Assembly (NCBI RefSeq): GCF_041146395.1 | Contig: NC_090986.1 | Coordinates: forward strand, 49,078,001 to 49,142,000 | Direction: 5' to 3' | Length of the DNA: 64,000 nt | Source of the DNA: Eulemur rufifrons | Lineage: Eukaryota; Chordata; Mammalia; Primates; Lemuridae | Part shown: positions 35,296 through 47,030 of the stretch, in pieces | How positions within the stretch are numbered: the stretch's first letter is position 1 | Layout of the letters: every line of letters starts with the position of its first letter | Made by a program: the position numbers and the translations under genes | The notes under the pieces: model-generated | Database searches by the model: none | The model's input: only the letters and a program-made list of their open reading frames with translations | Told to the model about the DNA's origin: nothing

Positions 35296-35325
35296 TACAC
35301 GTGTGTGTGTGTGTGTGTGTGTGTG

Positions 35326-35365
<40 letters not shown>

Positions 35366-35400
35366 AAGAAAGAGAGAAAGAGAGAAAGAAAGAGGAAGAA
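35296..35400. repeat. Compound (GT)n-(GA)n-(GAAA)n microsatellite
   Basis: A perfect GT run (35301-35326) passes into a perfect AG run (35333-35360) and then an imperfect GA/GAAA purine tract to about 35400. The open frame that spans it is an artefact of the repeat. Confidence 0.95.
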
Positions 35401-35945
35401 ACAGGGAAATAGGGCTTATTACAGGGATTTGACCTTATACACTGGTGTGAACTGGTTAAGCAGTTTCTGTAAGGTTGTCTTCACATCTGATGCTGGGGAT
35501 AAAAATAGGCAGTTAGAAAGGAAGAGGAATGTAAACTGAGGTAGAACAAGAATAGGCTGGAACCCACAAATATTACACAAGTAAGCAGTTCTCATTTCCT
35601 CTAACCTTACTGATGTGTCTTGTAGGAGAAGCTGACGCCCTTTGACATGGAGCTAAACACAGAACTGGCCCTGGAATCTGAGAAGCTGAAGGCAGATTCA
35701 GGGGAAGGTCCAGTAGTTGCAGGCCAAGTGCTAACCCTCATCTGGGAGATAAACCAGGAGATCAATGTGCCTGAGCTACACCATGGCTGCTGCCTCATTT
35801 CCACCTTGTAAATATCGCACGGGAATCTCTCTTGTGGCCCACTGTAATTGGAAACATATAAGGAAAGAATTCTAGTATATGTAGTTCAGCCTAGCCAGGA
35901 GGACATATTAGGAAGCCACCAAAATAGTCACTGAGAAGACGAGAA
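35401..35945. repeat. Repeat-like block, family not assigned
   Basis: Richer in G and C than its surroundings. The piece 'catggctgctgcctcatttc' followed by 'caccttgtaaatatcgcac' and 'ggaatctctcttgtggccc' seems familiar from old interspersed repeats whose 5' side carries TG/GA microsatellites, but I cannot name the family. The 65-codon minus frame at 35607-35804 has no signature. Confidence 0.3.
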
Positions 35946-38875
35946 CTGTTTCTCCCTCTCTGAGCCTAAAATGATTTATACAATCTATTCTCATAGATTA
36001 GAGCTATGTTCTAAATAGATGTAGGTTGCATTATTTGTAACAGACCAATGGCAGGCAATGTAAATATGGCCTGAGTTGTAAATGGTTATACAGCTCTAAA
36101 GTAAATACATTTTCAGTTCTTAATTATACAATTAATATCTATAGAATTGATTCCTGAAGGAGTAAATTAATTTAATGCAATACATTATTTAGATTTATTT
36201 AGAATTTAGTGGCTGGAGTAGTCTGTGGAATACTTAAGCCATAGAATATGACAAGCAATGCAGTAGTTCTGATTAATGCACTTCTTAGGTGCCTCTAATC
36301 TGCATCAAAAAGGTATTAATCAACTTTTCTTCATGGTTGCTATGTCTTGTTGCAATTATAAAATGATTCTTTATTGTTACTATTTCTAAATTATTAACAA
36401 TATTTAGATTTTCATTGATGAAACTATACATGACACCTAAAATTCATAATAAATACATTATTAGTGCATATATTTATCTATAGTGGAGAGTTCTATTAAC
36501 ATTTATGCAATTCAAGAATTTTAATTGTTAGTTTGTGTTCCATGTAGTCAAGGCCAAAACCCAAACTTGGAAATAATAAAAGTGATAAGATGTTGAGCTG
36601 AAATACAACACACACATATAGAATTTTTTATTATAGATTTTACTTACAACTATAAAAGGCACATTTGCACCTACTCACTCCCATTATAGAACTTTCAAAC
36701 TGCCACATTATTTACTTATGTGTGTCTACCTCCACCAAACTGCAGGGTATAATAATGGAGGGCAGTTTGTAAAACATGCAAGTTGAGTATACAAAAACTT
36801 TGGCAATAATGTAGCACAACGCTAAAAAATTCTAACTTCTAATACCTTTCCTGAAACTGGACTATTCAGGTTCTGAAACCCTTCATCTTTGAAACAGGGG
36901 AGCAAAATGAGATAACTTAAAACTCTCATCCTCTCTAAATTTTTGTGTTATGTATTTTTAAATTCCACTTTACCTCTAATTGTCCTTGACTTTTTAATTA
37001 ACTAAACATGGATGAGACACATAAACATAGATTTAATATTTTTAAAGAGGAAGAGAAGAAAGGGCATTGACTACACTGTAGCTCTGCCCACTGTACAAAG
37101 GGATCATTGTGTGCATCTGCAGTGATCTTACAATAGGCATGCAAATCCTACTCGTCATCTCTAAAAGACTGTTGTTCTCTTGGATAGTTGTTACTTTTCT
37201 CCTATATTGCCATTTTAGGCAAAAGCTTCTGGGTAAATGAATCCCTTTTGTATTGTTTGACTAATGAGAATTTATAAGAAATGAGAAAAATCAACATCTT
37301 TTTTTGTCGGAGCATGGAGCTTGTTTTCTCACTAATACTTTAGGTCACAGATGAAATTAGGTTCTTCCAGGTAAGATTGAAGTCCATTGATCCACTCTTA
37401 GAGTTTGCTGGACAGAATTTATCTCGAGTTATGTCCCCCTTGAACATATTCTGAGAAAGAGGAAATTTAGGATTCACTCTAGAGATTAACACAGAAAAAA
37501 TGGAGAATGAGAAAGCAGAATTGGAGAGAGGATGGAATTAGGTTGTGATTCAGTCTGAAGGAAAACCTCTGGTGACCCTCAGGTAGCTCAGAAGCTGGGA
37601 TGAACCTTCAGAATTGTTCCAAGTAGAAACAACGGGGATGAATGGCTACGTTTGCACATGAATCAGTCATTTGATGCAGGCTATCCTGTGAAGGGGCCTG
37701 ACTTTGAAGAGGATGATGCTGGTCAGGCAAGACAGGTCTGAAGAGGACCATCATCTGAGAGATGTCTGTCAACAATGTTCCCACCAGCTGGAGGAACATG
37801 TCCTTTAGAGAATCCACTACAAAATGTTGTCAATTTCCTTCATGCGCTTCCACACCTCCTTTAGAATATCTATTTTCATTTCATTTATTTGGAGTTTGAG
37901 AAACCTGAGCTATTTGATTAAAAAACCACTGAAATTTAGATTCTTTTCCAAACTAATAAACAGTATTTGATTCATAAAAATATCAGATTGAGAAAATGAA
38001 TAAATCTTAAAGGCAATAAAGAAAACTGAAGAACAAGAAAAAGGTCCCAAATCAAATCTAATAAAATCATATCATAACAGAACAAAACATCTAGAAATTA
38101 TATAACAATATTTGAATGAATCACAAGAATAATATCTGGTATTCTAGATAAGCAACTTCAAGAAGAAACATATTTCTTCTTTATTTGTTTTCACTGAAAA
38201 TTTTAAAGAAATATTATTTGACAGAGCCACATGCAGGAATGCATTCTGACGAGTATACTCACATCCCCTGGTTGTCCCAGGATTCAAGCCAGAATGGACA
38301 GATTTAATTTTAGCAGTCTAAAAATAGTCACAAATAATTAGATATCATGTTAGCATAAGACCAGGCATGTCACACTCTGAATTATAGGTTAATATTACAT
38401 TTTATTTCAGTATAATTTTAAATAAATATATTCAGCTTATATAAGATGGGAGAGAATGGATTGGTTCAAATAAACAAGATAAAACTGAAGTCTTTCTGTA
38501 AAATATTTCAAAATATTTGAAAAATAGCCTATAAAAAGTACATAAAGGTTAAAGTTAGCTGAAATACAATTTGGGTGGTAATCTTTTACAGTTAATGCTG
38601 CATTAAGATTAGTCTATATGTACGAAAGTCCAAAAGGTCCATAGCTCTATTACAGAATTTATCAAACTGTAAAAAGTTTAGTTGCTTGTAGTTATCTTCT
38701 CCCAAAACTTTACCTTCACTGATGGGAGACAAAAATAATATTGTAAAAGTTGTTTGATATTATTTAAAGGACTACTGTTTTAAAATATTCCTGGTAAGTG
38801 ATATGGTCTTAGTTTTTTTGTTGGTGTTTGTCTTTCAATTTTATAGAAGTTGTTCTAGGATTATTTTTTTTCCCC
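35946..38875. other. Long unassigned stretch, no gene seen
   Basis: About 2.9 kb. The part at 37330-37830 is somewhat richer in G and C and has the look of an old interspersed element, but I cannot match it. The minus frame at 37608-37817 has no signature. The remainder is AT-rich. Confidence 0.4.
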
Positions 38876-38997
38876 ACTAGTCCTTGAACTCTTTGAGGGC
38901 CAGGGGAATGTGGGATTTGTCTAGTGCAGCACCTAGAGCAGCACCTGGCACACCATGGTTGTTGCTTATGTCCATGAAAGTACCAATGAATTAATAA
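38876..38997 (+). repeat. L2 3' end
   Basis: The sequence 'tccttgaactctttgagggc', 'caggggaatgtgggatttg', 'cagcacctggcacaccat' and a terminal 'gaattaataaatg' follow the L2 3' end ('ctccttgagggcagggac...agtgcctggcacatagt...aataaat'). Confidence 0.7.
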
Positions 38998-40365
38998 ATG
39001 TGTTCTGTAACACCTGACTAGGGAAGTAAGATTTCCCATACTACAGAGGAGGAGAGCATACTGGTTTTCTGCTCCTTTACAAACATGAATAGCCCAGATC
39101 ATATTGTCTTGCAAGTGTATACCCCTAACCCTACTAGGAGCATAGTCACAAGACAGTGCTGATATTAAGAGTAGTCATGTAAATATCATAGCAACTTTGA
39201 GTTTTATCTGAAGTAAGAAAAATATTTTCTGTATAACTTTGATATAGGGAAATAACTTAAAAATCCTAATAAAATAAATTATCCTTGCCCATAGCAGAGT
39301 CCCAGCTTACACTCTCTATAATATGGACGGAAGATTTGTCTTTAGTATTCTTTTAAGATAGTTAACTAAGATAAATTGAATTTTGGCTCTAATAGTGTAA
39401 ACCGATTCAGACTAGGTGACAAGGAAACTAGACTACAAGTTCAAGGAGAATGGGAAAGAAAATACAATATAATAAAAGGGCATATTAGCATGAAAAGTAT
39501 CTGGAAAGTATCAAGCCATTGTTAATATAATGAGAACATATTACATGGCTGGATACTTTCCGGACAGCTCTTATATCTTTGGGATGATTCAGAAACCAAT
39601 GAAGGTATAGATAGAACCTGTTCATCCTGAAATATTTCCTCGTTGTTCATTCAAGTCAATCACCATGCCCCACAGGTAAACACTGTTGTGATTTCTATGG
39701 ATGATTGAATTTTAACTCAATTCTCCTATGTCCTGTTAATTTAGGAACACTGAAGTTATAAAATTGATATAAGTGAAATTTCATATACCTTCATAAAAAC
39801 AAAAGAGAATTTTAGGACATGGTAGATTTTTGTTTTGTGTATGTGGGTGTGTGTGTGCAAAAATATCAACACTGGTTTTGTAAATTTTAAATAAATGATT
39901 AGAATGATTAATTAAAGTATTAATATTATTTTGAAATATAGATAAATAACACCCATTGCTTTTATTCAAGCAATAGATTTAAAATTTCAACCATTTTTAT
40001 ATTCCATGATTTTATAAAATAAATGAAAAGATTTTTTAAAAAAGTAAAATATCTTAATTGAAAGAAATATTTAAAGGTAGGTTGGTTGATAAATTAGGAC
40101 TACATAGTGAGACATATATATATATAATAGTATTAATACCATAGTAAATAATGTATTATCTTTATATTAAACAAGCATAATACATTAATAAGTATGGTGC
40201 AAGGTGAGAGGAATGAAAGCTGTGGACACTTTTAGATGGGGAGTCATTTAATTTTACAGTTAATAGGATATTATTTTCAGATGTTTTGTTACTTATACCA
40301 TTGGCTAAAACATTTTATTAGCCCTCATATCAATCATGCTAGAGATTGTTTTTTGTATGTGTTCG
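38998..40365. other. No recognised feature
   Basis: AT-rich, with short GT and TA runs (39836-39860, 40107-40127). No gene seen. Confidence 0.4.
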
Positions 40366-40595
40366 AAGAGGGCAAGCTCTAAAGTTAGAAGACCTGAGTT
40401 TTTATCTTGACCCTACCGCTTGCTAAATGTGTGATCTCTCTTTGTTCAGTTTCCTTATCTCAAAATGGGATTAATAATTGTACCTACCTCAGAGAATTGT
40501 TGTGAGCAATAATAAGATAAATAATGGATGTAAAGCTATTAGCCTAGTGCCTAACACTAGATAAATCCTGAATAAATGTCTGTTCTTTTGTTGCT
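40366..40595 (+). repeat. MIR SINE, well preserved
   Basis: The full MIR order is clear: 'ctctaaagttagaagacctg', 'ttgaccctaccgcttgctaa', 'atgtgtgatctctctttg', 'cagtttccttatctcaaaat', 'ggattaataattgtacctac', 'gagaattgttgtgagcaa' and 'cctgaataaatg'. Confidence 0.82.
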
Positions 40596-40689
40596 GCTGT
40601 GGTTGCTACAAGGCAAGCAATAAAAAAAGGGATGACTTTACATGTATGAATTTATCTTAATGCCTAATCAATGAAAAATTCATACCTTC

Positions 40690-41165
40690 AATTCAAAAAG
40701 CATTGTTGAGAGCACACTGTGTATTAAGCAGCGTGCTAACCGAGTGCCAGAATGGGTGCTATATTATCTCTATTCTGGAGAAATTGCCTGAGACAGAGAG
40801 AGAAGCAGGCATATAAATTTTTATTATAATATAAGATAAATTCCATAATAGCAATATATACCTAGTTTTCTATATGTTAACACAGAAGCCATTGACCTTG
40901 ACTTGTGAGAAATGATACAGAGGTAAACTTTTATGTGATTCATGCATTAAAAGATGGTAATGTGATTTCAAAACTGGGAGAAAGGAAGAAGCCAAGAAGA
41001 GGATGTTCTTGGCTGAGATTCAGTAGGGGTAAAAACAAGAAGATATGACAGGGTCTGGTGTACTAAATAATGGCAAGAGTCATCTGGGAAAGTAGTAAGG
41101 GAAGATAAGAAAGTTGAAGAGGTTGTTTTGGATCATGCATGAAGGGCCTTGGGCATGAAAATTCA
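40690..41165 (-). repeat. L2 fragment, antisense
   Basis: The antisense L2 order is visible from 'gagcacactgtgtattaagc' and 'gtgctaaccgagtgccag', through 'ggaaagtagtaagggaag', to 'ggatcatgcatgaagggc' and 'cttgggcatg' (compare 'cagatcatgaagggccttgtatgcc'). Confidence 0.6.
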
Positions 41166-41665
41166 CCCTGTTGCCTCCCTTTCTTTATTAATACAATAAA
41201 CACAACTATCTCTCCTTATATACTGACTTCAGAGAATAATCTTGTATAATTAATGAATACTTGTTTAATTAATAAGAATATAGGACCTCTTTTATTCTAA
41301 TAGAAGAATGGACATTAAATATGAAGGGATAAGGAATTCATATAGTATTTGGCAGCTTTCAACTGTGCTTCTCAAACTAATGTAGGCACAATCATATTTG
41401 ACAATTTTCATAATCACTAAAGAACAAGTCACATATTTCAAGTAGCTAAAACTTTTGAGACTTTCACCAATCTTTTAAAAATATATTTATACCTGCATAA
41501 TTAAGCAATTATTCATTGCGTTTTGTAAAATATTCATTTATGCCAAAGTGATTTGTTCAATGCATTTTTTAAAAAAAAATGTCTTTAGAATATTCCCAGT
41601 AGAAGCTACTGGATCAGATAGAAATATCTTCTTCTTCTCAGCATCAATAAAAATGTAAACCATTC
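41166..41665. other. No recognised feature
   Basis: AT-rich flank of an Alu. A weak MER5-like start ('gtgcttctcaaactaatg') lies near 41366. Confidence 0.4.
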
Positions 41666-41680
41666 TCTTTTATGGAATTT

Positions 41681-41971
41681 TTGGTCTCCTTCTGTCACTC
41701 AGGCTAGAGTTCAGTGGGGCAATCTTAGCTCACTGTAACCTTGAACTCCTGGGCTCAATCAAGCTTTCTCTTTGTCTCAGCCTCCTGAGTAGCTGGGACT
41801 ATAGGCAGGCACAACCACACCTGGCTGTTTTTGTTTCTTTGTTTGTTTTTTTGTGAGACAGATGTCTCGCTATGTTGCCCAGGCTGGTATCAAACTCTTG
41901 GCCTCAAGGGATCCTTTCACATTGGCCTCCCAAAGTGCTAGGGTTACAGGTGAGAGCTACTGCTCCCAGCC
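41681..41971 (-). mobile_element. Alu SINE, older type, antisense
   Basis: An antisense dimer without a strong tail: right arm ('ctcaggctagagttcagtgg', 'tagctgggactataggcagg'), T-rich linker, left arm ('tatgttgcccaggctgg', 'cctcccaaagtgctaggg') and 5' end. It is diverged and J-like. Imperfect duplications of about 15 bp flank it ('tcttttatggaattt' at 41666 and 'tcttatgccatttat' at 41972). Confidence 0.96.
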
Positions 41972-41985
41972 TCTTATGCCATTTA

Positions 41986-44472
41986 TAATATCCTATCATA
42001 TATTGTAGTCATTTACTGTATTTGAGAGGGGCCCACAAAACTGTGAGTAGGTATCACCACACACACAAAACCCCTTGTGAACTAAGCAGACACAGAAATT
42101 TCCTTGGGAACACTTCAGCATGCTTTGCCTCACTGAATCCTAGAATACTACTCATAGTTGATTGGACTGGGAAAGTGACACTTAACCCTAATGATTAGGC
42201 AGTTTTGAGTAAGGGTCTATAAGGTACATTTTTGGCAAGCTCTGGTGTGATGCCTCATACTAGTGGTCCCAGGACCATACTTTACAGAGCAAATATTTAA
42301 AGGGTATAAGATTTAGCCAACTCTAATTGAAGTTTATTTTCTAACCTGAGGAGGCAGGGAGCGGGGTACGAAGGTACTAAATTACACAGCAATCCACACC
42401 TACCTTTTTTGAGAATAACTTATGTAAACAAAGAATGTTATAGACAGGAGTGTATAAATACAATTCCTATAAATAGTGTAGGTGGAGAAAAAGTTTGAGT
42501 CTCTAGCATAGAGTAGAAAGAAGCTTAAGTTCTCGTGTTGGTTCCACAATACACCAGAAAAACAATGACTCATCAATGCATCCTAATGACTAAAAATTAC
42601 TTCATGATCACTTTCATTTGAAGAATCACATACAATTATTTTAAAAAATTAAAGTTTTTTTTAAAAAAAGATTATATAGCATTTTACAGAACTTTTGTCT
42701 TCTGTCCTTCATAGGCTTTTGTTCTGTAATGTTAACTTAATTGCAATTAAAATTTCTAAATAAATTAGATATTTAAAGACTAAGATGGCTCTCTGTAGCA
42801 TTGTTTCTAGAAAGGAAATTCAAATTGAAAAGGAGGAGGACACATATTTAAGTAAGATGCAATAATTCTTCAGACTTCCTTTTTTCTCAAAATCCTAAAT
42901 GTGCCAATTATCAGTTCAATTTCAAATGTTACAAAATTACATTTTATTATTCATATAAGAAGACAATAGTGAGAAATGTATAAAATGTAGATAATCATTG
43001 CAATAGTTAGCACCATGTAAAATCACAATTATAATACACATGCAAAAAGATGGTTTGGGTTTTATAGTAAGAAGGTGTTTTATTCTGGACTAGAATCCTC
43101 AGACATAAATAGTTTGTGGGGTAGACATTAAAAAATGTGTGAATCCTCTTTCATATAACACTAGAAAGATGAGTTTCACTGAATCTATTTTTTATATACA
43201 AAGAGAAAAAACAATTTCAATGTACCATACTTCCTTAGTATATGCTGATATTTGGAAAGAGCACTGGAACTATTTTAAAACTACAGAAACATGTTAATTC
43301 ATCATTTAAGTAGTTATCCTATTTTAGTTCATTGTAAGCTTAAAAATAAAGTCACCTAGTTGATGAGCTGGAAAAGCTCTACAGGTAAATTAGCAATATA
43401 TGTGTATTAAATTCATGAAAAGTTCAAATTGGTTTTGAGATGGCATTTTAAAGTTTTGACAAAGTTTGATCAGTCTTTTCTTACATAATGGCCCAATTAG
43501 TTTCACCTTGAGTTTTGTATTGACTTCTAGCAACGGTTTTGTGCCACTAAGGAAAGATTACTAAGATCTTTCCTTAGATTACTAAGATCTTTCCTTAGTA
43601 AAAAATGTTCAGCTATTCAACATATTAATTAAAACAATCACATGTACATCCACTAATATCCATAATACATAGTATTACTTTCAGTATTTAAATTAATAGC
43701 TACTCTGTGTGCTATTGCATTTTTATTACTTTAGAAATTATGTATTTTATATTTTAGTTATCTCTCAGTGAAAAGGGATTTAGAAATTATGTCAGTTTCG
43801 TAGGTAAAATATGTGTATAGCCATTAAGTGCACATTCAAATTGGTGGCACTTAACTAAATTCTACGATGGATATCTGTTTGAAGTGTGTGCATTATAATT
43901 ATTTAAAGCTTTGTACATTTGGCATTTACTACATGAACACATACCTTCCCAGTGCCGTGTTGCCTGTGAGTGGTGCATGAGTACTTGTTCATAAAGCTTT
44001 GGTGGCACTTAAGCACCTAATAGAGGTTTGGGGTACAGTGACTATGAAGTGTTTTAATGAATCCTGAGATTTTTAAAAGTATCATTGATGCCAGACTTTA
44101 TTTCTGTGAAATGATTTGCATTCTTATTTTCACATAAGAGAACTTGAACCCTAGAGTAGTCATAGGAACCATGAATGACTACTTCAGGGTATGAATAGGG
44201 CGTAAAGCATATTTCCCAGCACACCATTTAGAGAGAGATGTTTCTAAAGTAAAGAGATTGGATGGGTAGTAAACATCAAAATATTACTGTGTTCTGTGAA
44301 GTTTTTATCAAAAATAGATTAAGTAATTCTGCATCAAAATAAATGCTTTCTTGGTGGTAGCCATTAAATGGCATTTCTCTGGGTAGGCCAAGTTTGTTTC
44401 TTATCTACTGAGTTAGCCAATAGATACAGAGCGTTACTCTTTTGATAATTATGTGTTGTTCATATCACCCAG
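41986..44472. other. No recognised gene
   Basis: About 2.5 kb. A short MER5-like end ('ctagtggtcccaggaccatac') may lie near 42258. A nested palindrome is annotated separately at 43546-43599. No coding signature. Confidence 0.4.
43546..43599. repeat. Tandem 21-bp duplication within a perfect inverted repeat
   Basis: A 21-bp unit (43557-43577) is repeated exactly at 43578-43598. The 13 bases at 43546-43558 are the exact reverse complement of 43587-43599, and also pair with the end of the first unit. Two alternative hairpins are therefore possible. Confidence 0.95.
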
Positions 44473-44575
44473 CTCTACACTGAATTCCTTGAGGGAAGCA
44501 GTGATGGTTTATTAATTTTTGTGTTCATATAAAGTGCCCTTACATAATAGGGAATGAACAATATTTGTTGAATTC
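44473..44575 (+). repeat. L2 3' end
   Basis: The order 'gaattccttgagggaagc', 'gtgttcatataaagtgcc', 'taatagggaatgaacaat' and 'atttgttgaattcat' matches the L2 3' end. Confidence 0.6.
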
Positions 44576-45212
44576 ATAATTTGACCCAATTTGACATTTC
44601 TGGAAGGAATTCACCTATGATAAAAAAAAAAAAAATCAATGAACTGGAAGCTTAGATAATTAGAATCTCATAAATAATTTCCTAAATCCCCCAGCACTAG
44701 GATAGTGTTCAAATGGTCCCTAAAATGCTGAGTATAATTTATGCCCCTTATGGATGGATCTTGTTATACCCTTTGATAATGAGGGTCGTTTAAAGGGCTG
44801 GAAGGATGAGTTGAATCTTCTTCTTGCAAAAATAAAGCATGTTCCCTGAGTCAAGAAGCCAAAAGTAGCAACATGTACTTCTTCCTCCCTTTGCTTGGTT
44901 ATGTATATGTATCTGGTACAAAATTACAGTTAGATCCAGGTGAACACCAGTGAAGTTTTTTGTCAGCAAACCACAATCAAGTACAGGTATTTGCTAAGTT
45001 ACTCTCTCTTGGTGAGAAATATAAGAAAATACTGGCAATAATTTTAGGGAGATTAATAACTTATAATTATTAAATTCTTATTTTAATGTACTTATCAAAA
45101 ATGTATTGAGGACCATTTGTTCAATTAAATCAAGGCATAACCTGATGTTATTGTGAAGTTGCTTAAATAATAGAGTTAGCATTTTCTCTAACCTTTTCCT
45201 TCTAAAATAAGG
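44576..45212. other. No recognised feature
   Basis: Contains a 14-A run at about 44622 with no retrocopy hallmarks. No gene. Confidence 0.4.
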
Positions 45213-45263
45213 GTGTGTGTATGTGTGTGTATGTGTGTGTGTGTGTGAGAGAGAAAGAGAGAG
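45213..45263. repeat. Compound (TG)n-(GA)n microsatellite
   Basis: A TG run interrupted by TA steps passes into GA/GAAA repeats. Confidence 0.93.
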
Positions 45264-45405
45264 ATACCTTAGGCTTGCCCTTACCTGAGAAGTCTACTCT
45301 GAATTTTGAAAGTCCAAAGTTTTGTGATGCACATTTCTCAGGAGTGTTATATGTTCTGAAATACAGTTACAAATGGCAGAACATGTGTACAAAGAATTAA
45401 GTTCC

Positions 45406-45696
45406 GGAGCTGGGTGTGGTGGCTCACATCTGTAATCCTAGCACTTTGGGAGGCCCAGGTCAGGTAATCACTTGAGGCCAGGAATTCTAGGCCAGCCTGA
45501 GCAAGAGCAAGACCCTGTCTCTATTAAAAATAGAAAAATTAGCCGGGCATGGTGGTCCATGCTTATAGTTCCAGCTACTCAGGAGGCTGAGGCAGGAGGA
45601 TCGCTTGAGCCCAAGAGTTTGAGGTTGCTTTGAGCTATGATGACACCGCTGCACTCTAGCCCTGGCTACAGAGCAAGATCCTGTCTCAAAAATATA
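45406..45696 (+). mobile_element. Alu SINE, older type, sense
   Basis: A full sense dimer beginning 'ggagctgggtgtggtggctc', with left arm, a short A-rich linker ('aaaaatagaaaaattagcc'), right arm ('ggctgaggcaggaggatcgc') and a short tail. The linker is not lengthened. A diverged duplication of about 14 bp is visible ('aaagaattaagttc' at 45391, 'aaaaagtgaagttc' near 45696). Confidence 0.96.
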
Positions 45697-46256
45697 AAAA
45701 GTGAAGTTCTATAAGACAATTAATTTGTAATTGGAGAATATACTTTTTAAAGAGTCTGAATATTTTTATTAATAGGAATTTAGTGCTTTCTAGGTACCAG
45801 GAAGTGTGCGTACATGGGGACACCGGGCTAATCCCTCTACTTCTTAAGGAGAATCATTCATTTTTACAACAACTTTTCTTTTTAAAGTACCTGTAAAATG
45901 CTAATATACATTTTTGGTGAGTTTAAAATATTAATGTAATGCAGTATGAAGGTTTTATGAAAATTTGAAGTATCCTTGCTTGACGGACATTGTTAATCAT
46001 TTTAGAATGAATATTTATATTAATATAAACAGATATTCAAAAAAGCCAGATATGCCTTGGATATGAGGAATGAACAAGGACAGAGATTCTCCAAATGACT
46101 TCCAGGTGTGCCCAAATAAATGTATTATTGCAACTGTAGTTAAATCACCATTCCTTATTACTATTTAATATTACAATAATTTTAGAATATCAAAATTAAT
46201 ATTTTTATATAGTTTCTATTGTATCTTCTTATGTGACCGACCTAAAGAGGCTCTTT

Positions 46257-46311
46257 AAAATCAGCAACAAGTAAAAAAATAAAATAAAATAAAATAAAAT
46301 CAGCAACAAGT
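46257..46311 (+). repeat. A-rich tract flanked by exact 16-bp direct repeats
   Basis: AAAATCAGCAACAAGT occurs at 46257-46272 and again at 46296-46311. Between them are 23 bases of A-rich (AAAAT)n sequence and nothing else. The layout is that of a target-site duplication around an L1-type tail with no element body. Confidence 0.95.
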
Positions 46312-46975
46312 TATTATATATGCAAGGAAATTGGATTTCATCATAGGAATAGAAACCCCTCTGTGGTATGCACTATTTGCCTCAGTGATTGCCTGTCTTT
46401 GATTTTAGAATTCCTTTTATCTTTGAAATGTTAATGTTTTGTTCATTTGGTGATGTGCTAACAAATACTATTAGACTGATCTGTATGAATGCTATGTTAT
46501 CATCAACCAACCTATTTTAGTCTTACACCTAAAATAAAATCTTCACAAATATGCTAGTTTCTGATATATATTGATTTTCTTACCTTCCTTTTTGCACACA
46601 TAAATACACATGGAAAATTTTAATAAGGGTCAGGATGCTTAAAACTTTGATTATTTTCATGGCCTCAGTTAATCAACTATTAGCCATTTATTTTAAGAAT
46701 ACCATTAGCCATAATAGAAAGGTTAATATTTATCCTAGATTTAAATAGCAGAAACTTAAAGTTTAACAATTTATAGTTAAATATACTATGAATATTAGTA
46801 CAATGAAATATTTTATATGGAAGATATTTTGACACAATTTTAATTGAGAATCTGTATACACACATATACAAATAAATATGAATATTCATGCAAATACACA
46901 TAGACATACATATATATGGATCAAGTTTGTAATATGTGTATGTAAAAAATGGAAGAAATTACGGTAATTTGTAAA

Positions 46976-47030
46976 ACAGCTCTTTTTTACAGCTCTTTTT
47001 ACGCCATACTGTCATTCTGTGTATGGCGTA
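46976..47030. repeat. Direct repeat followed by a perfect 10-bp hairpin
   Basis: ACAGCTCTTTTT occurs at 46976-46987 and 46989-47000. The 10 bases at 47000-47009 are the exact reverse complement of 47021-47030, with an 11-base loop. Both arms keep a CpG. Confidence 0.9.

Noticed and set aside
35264..35539. Open frame with long arginine/glutamate repeats
   Set aside because: Translation of a GT/GA microsatellite.
43840..44015. Repeated 'ttggtggcacttaa' about 160 bases apart
   Set aside because: Only 14 bases, with no shared flanks or tail; may be chance.
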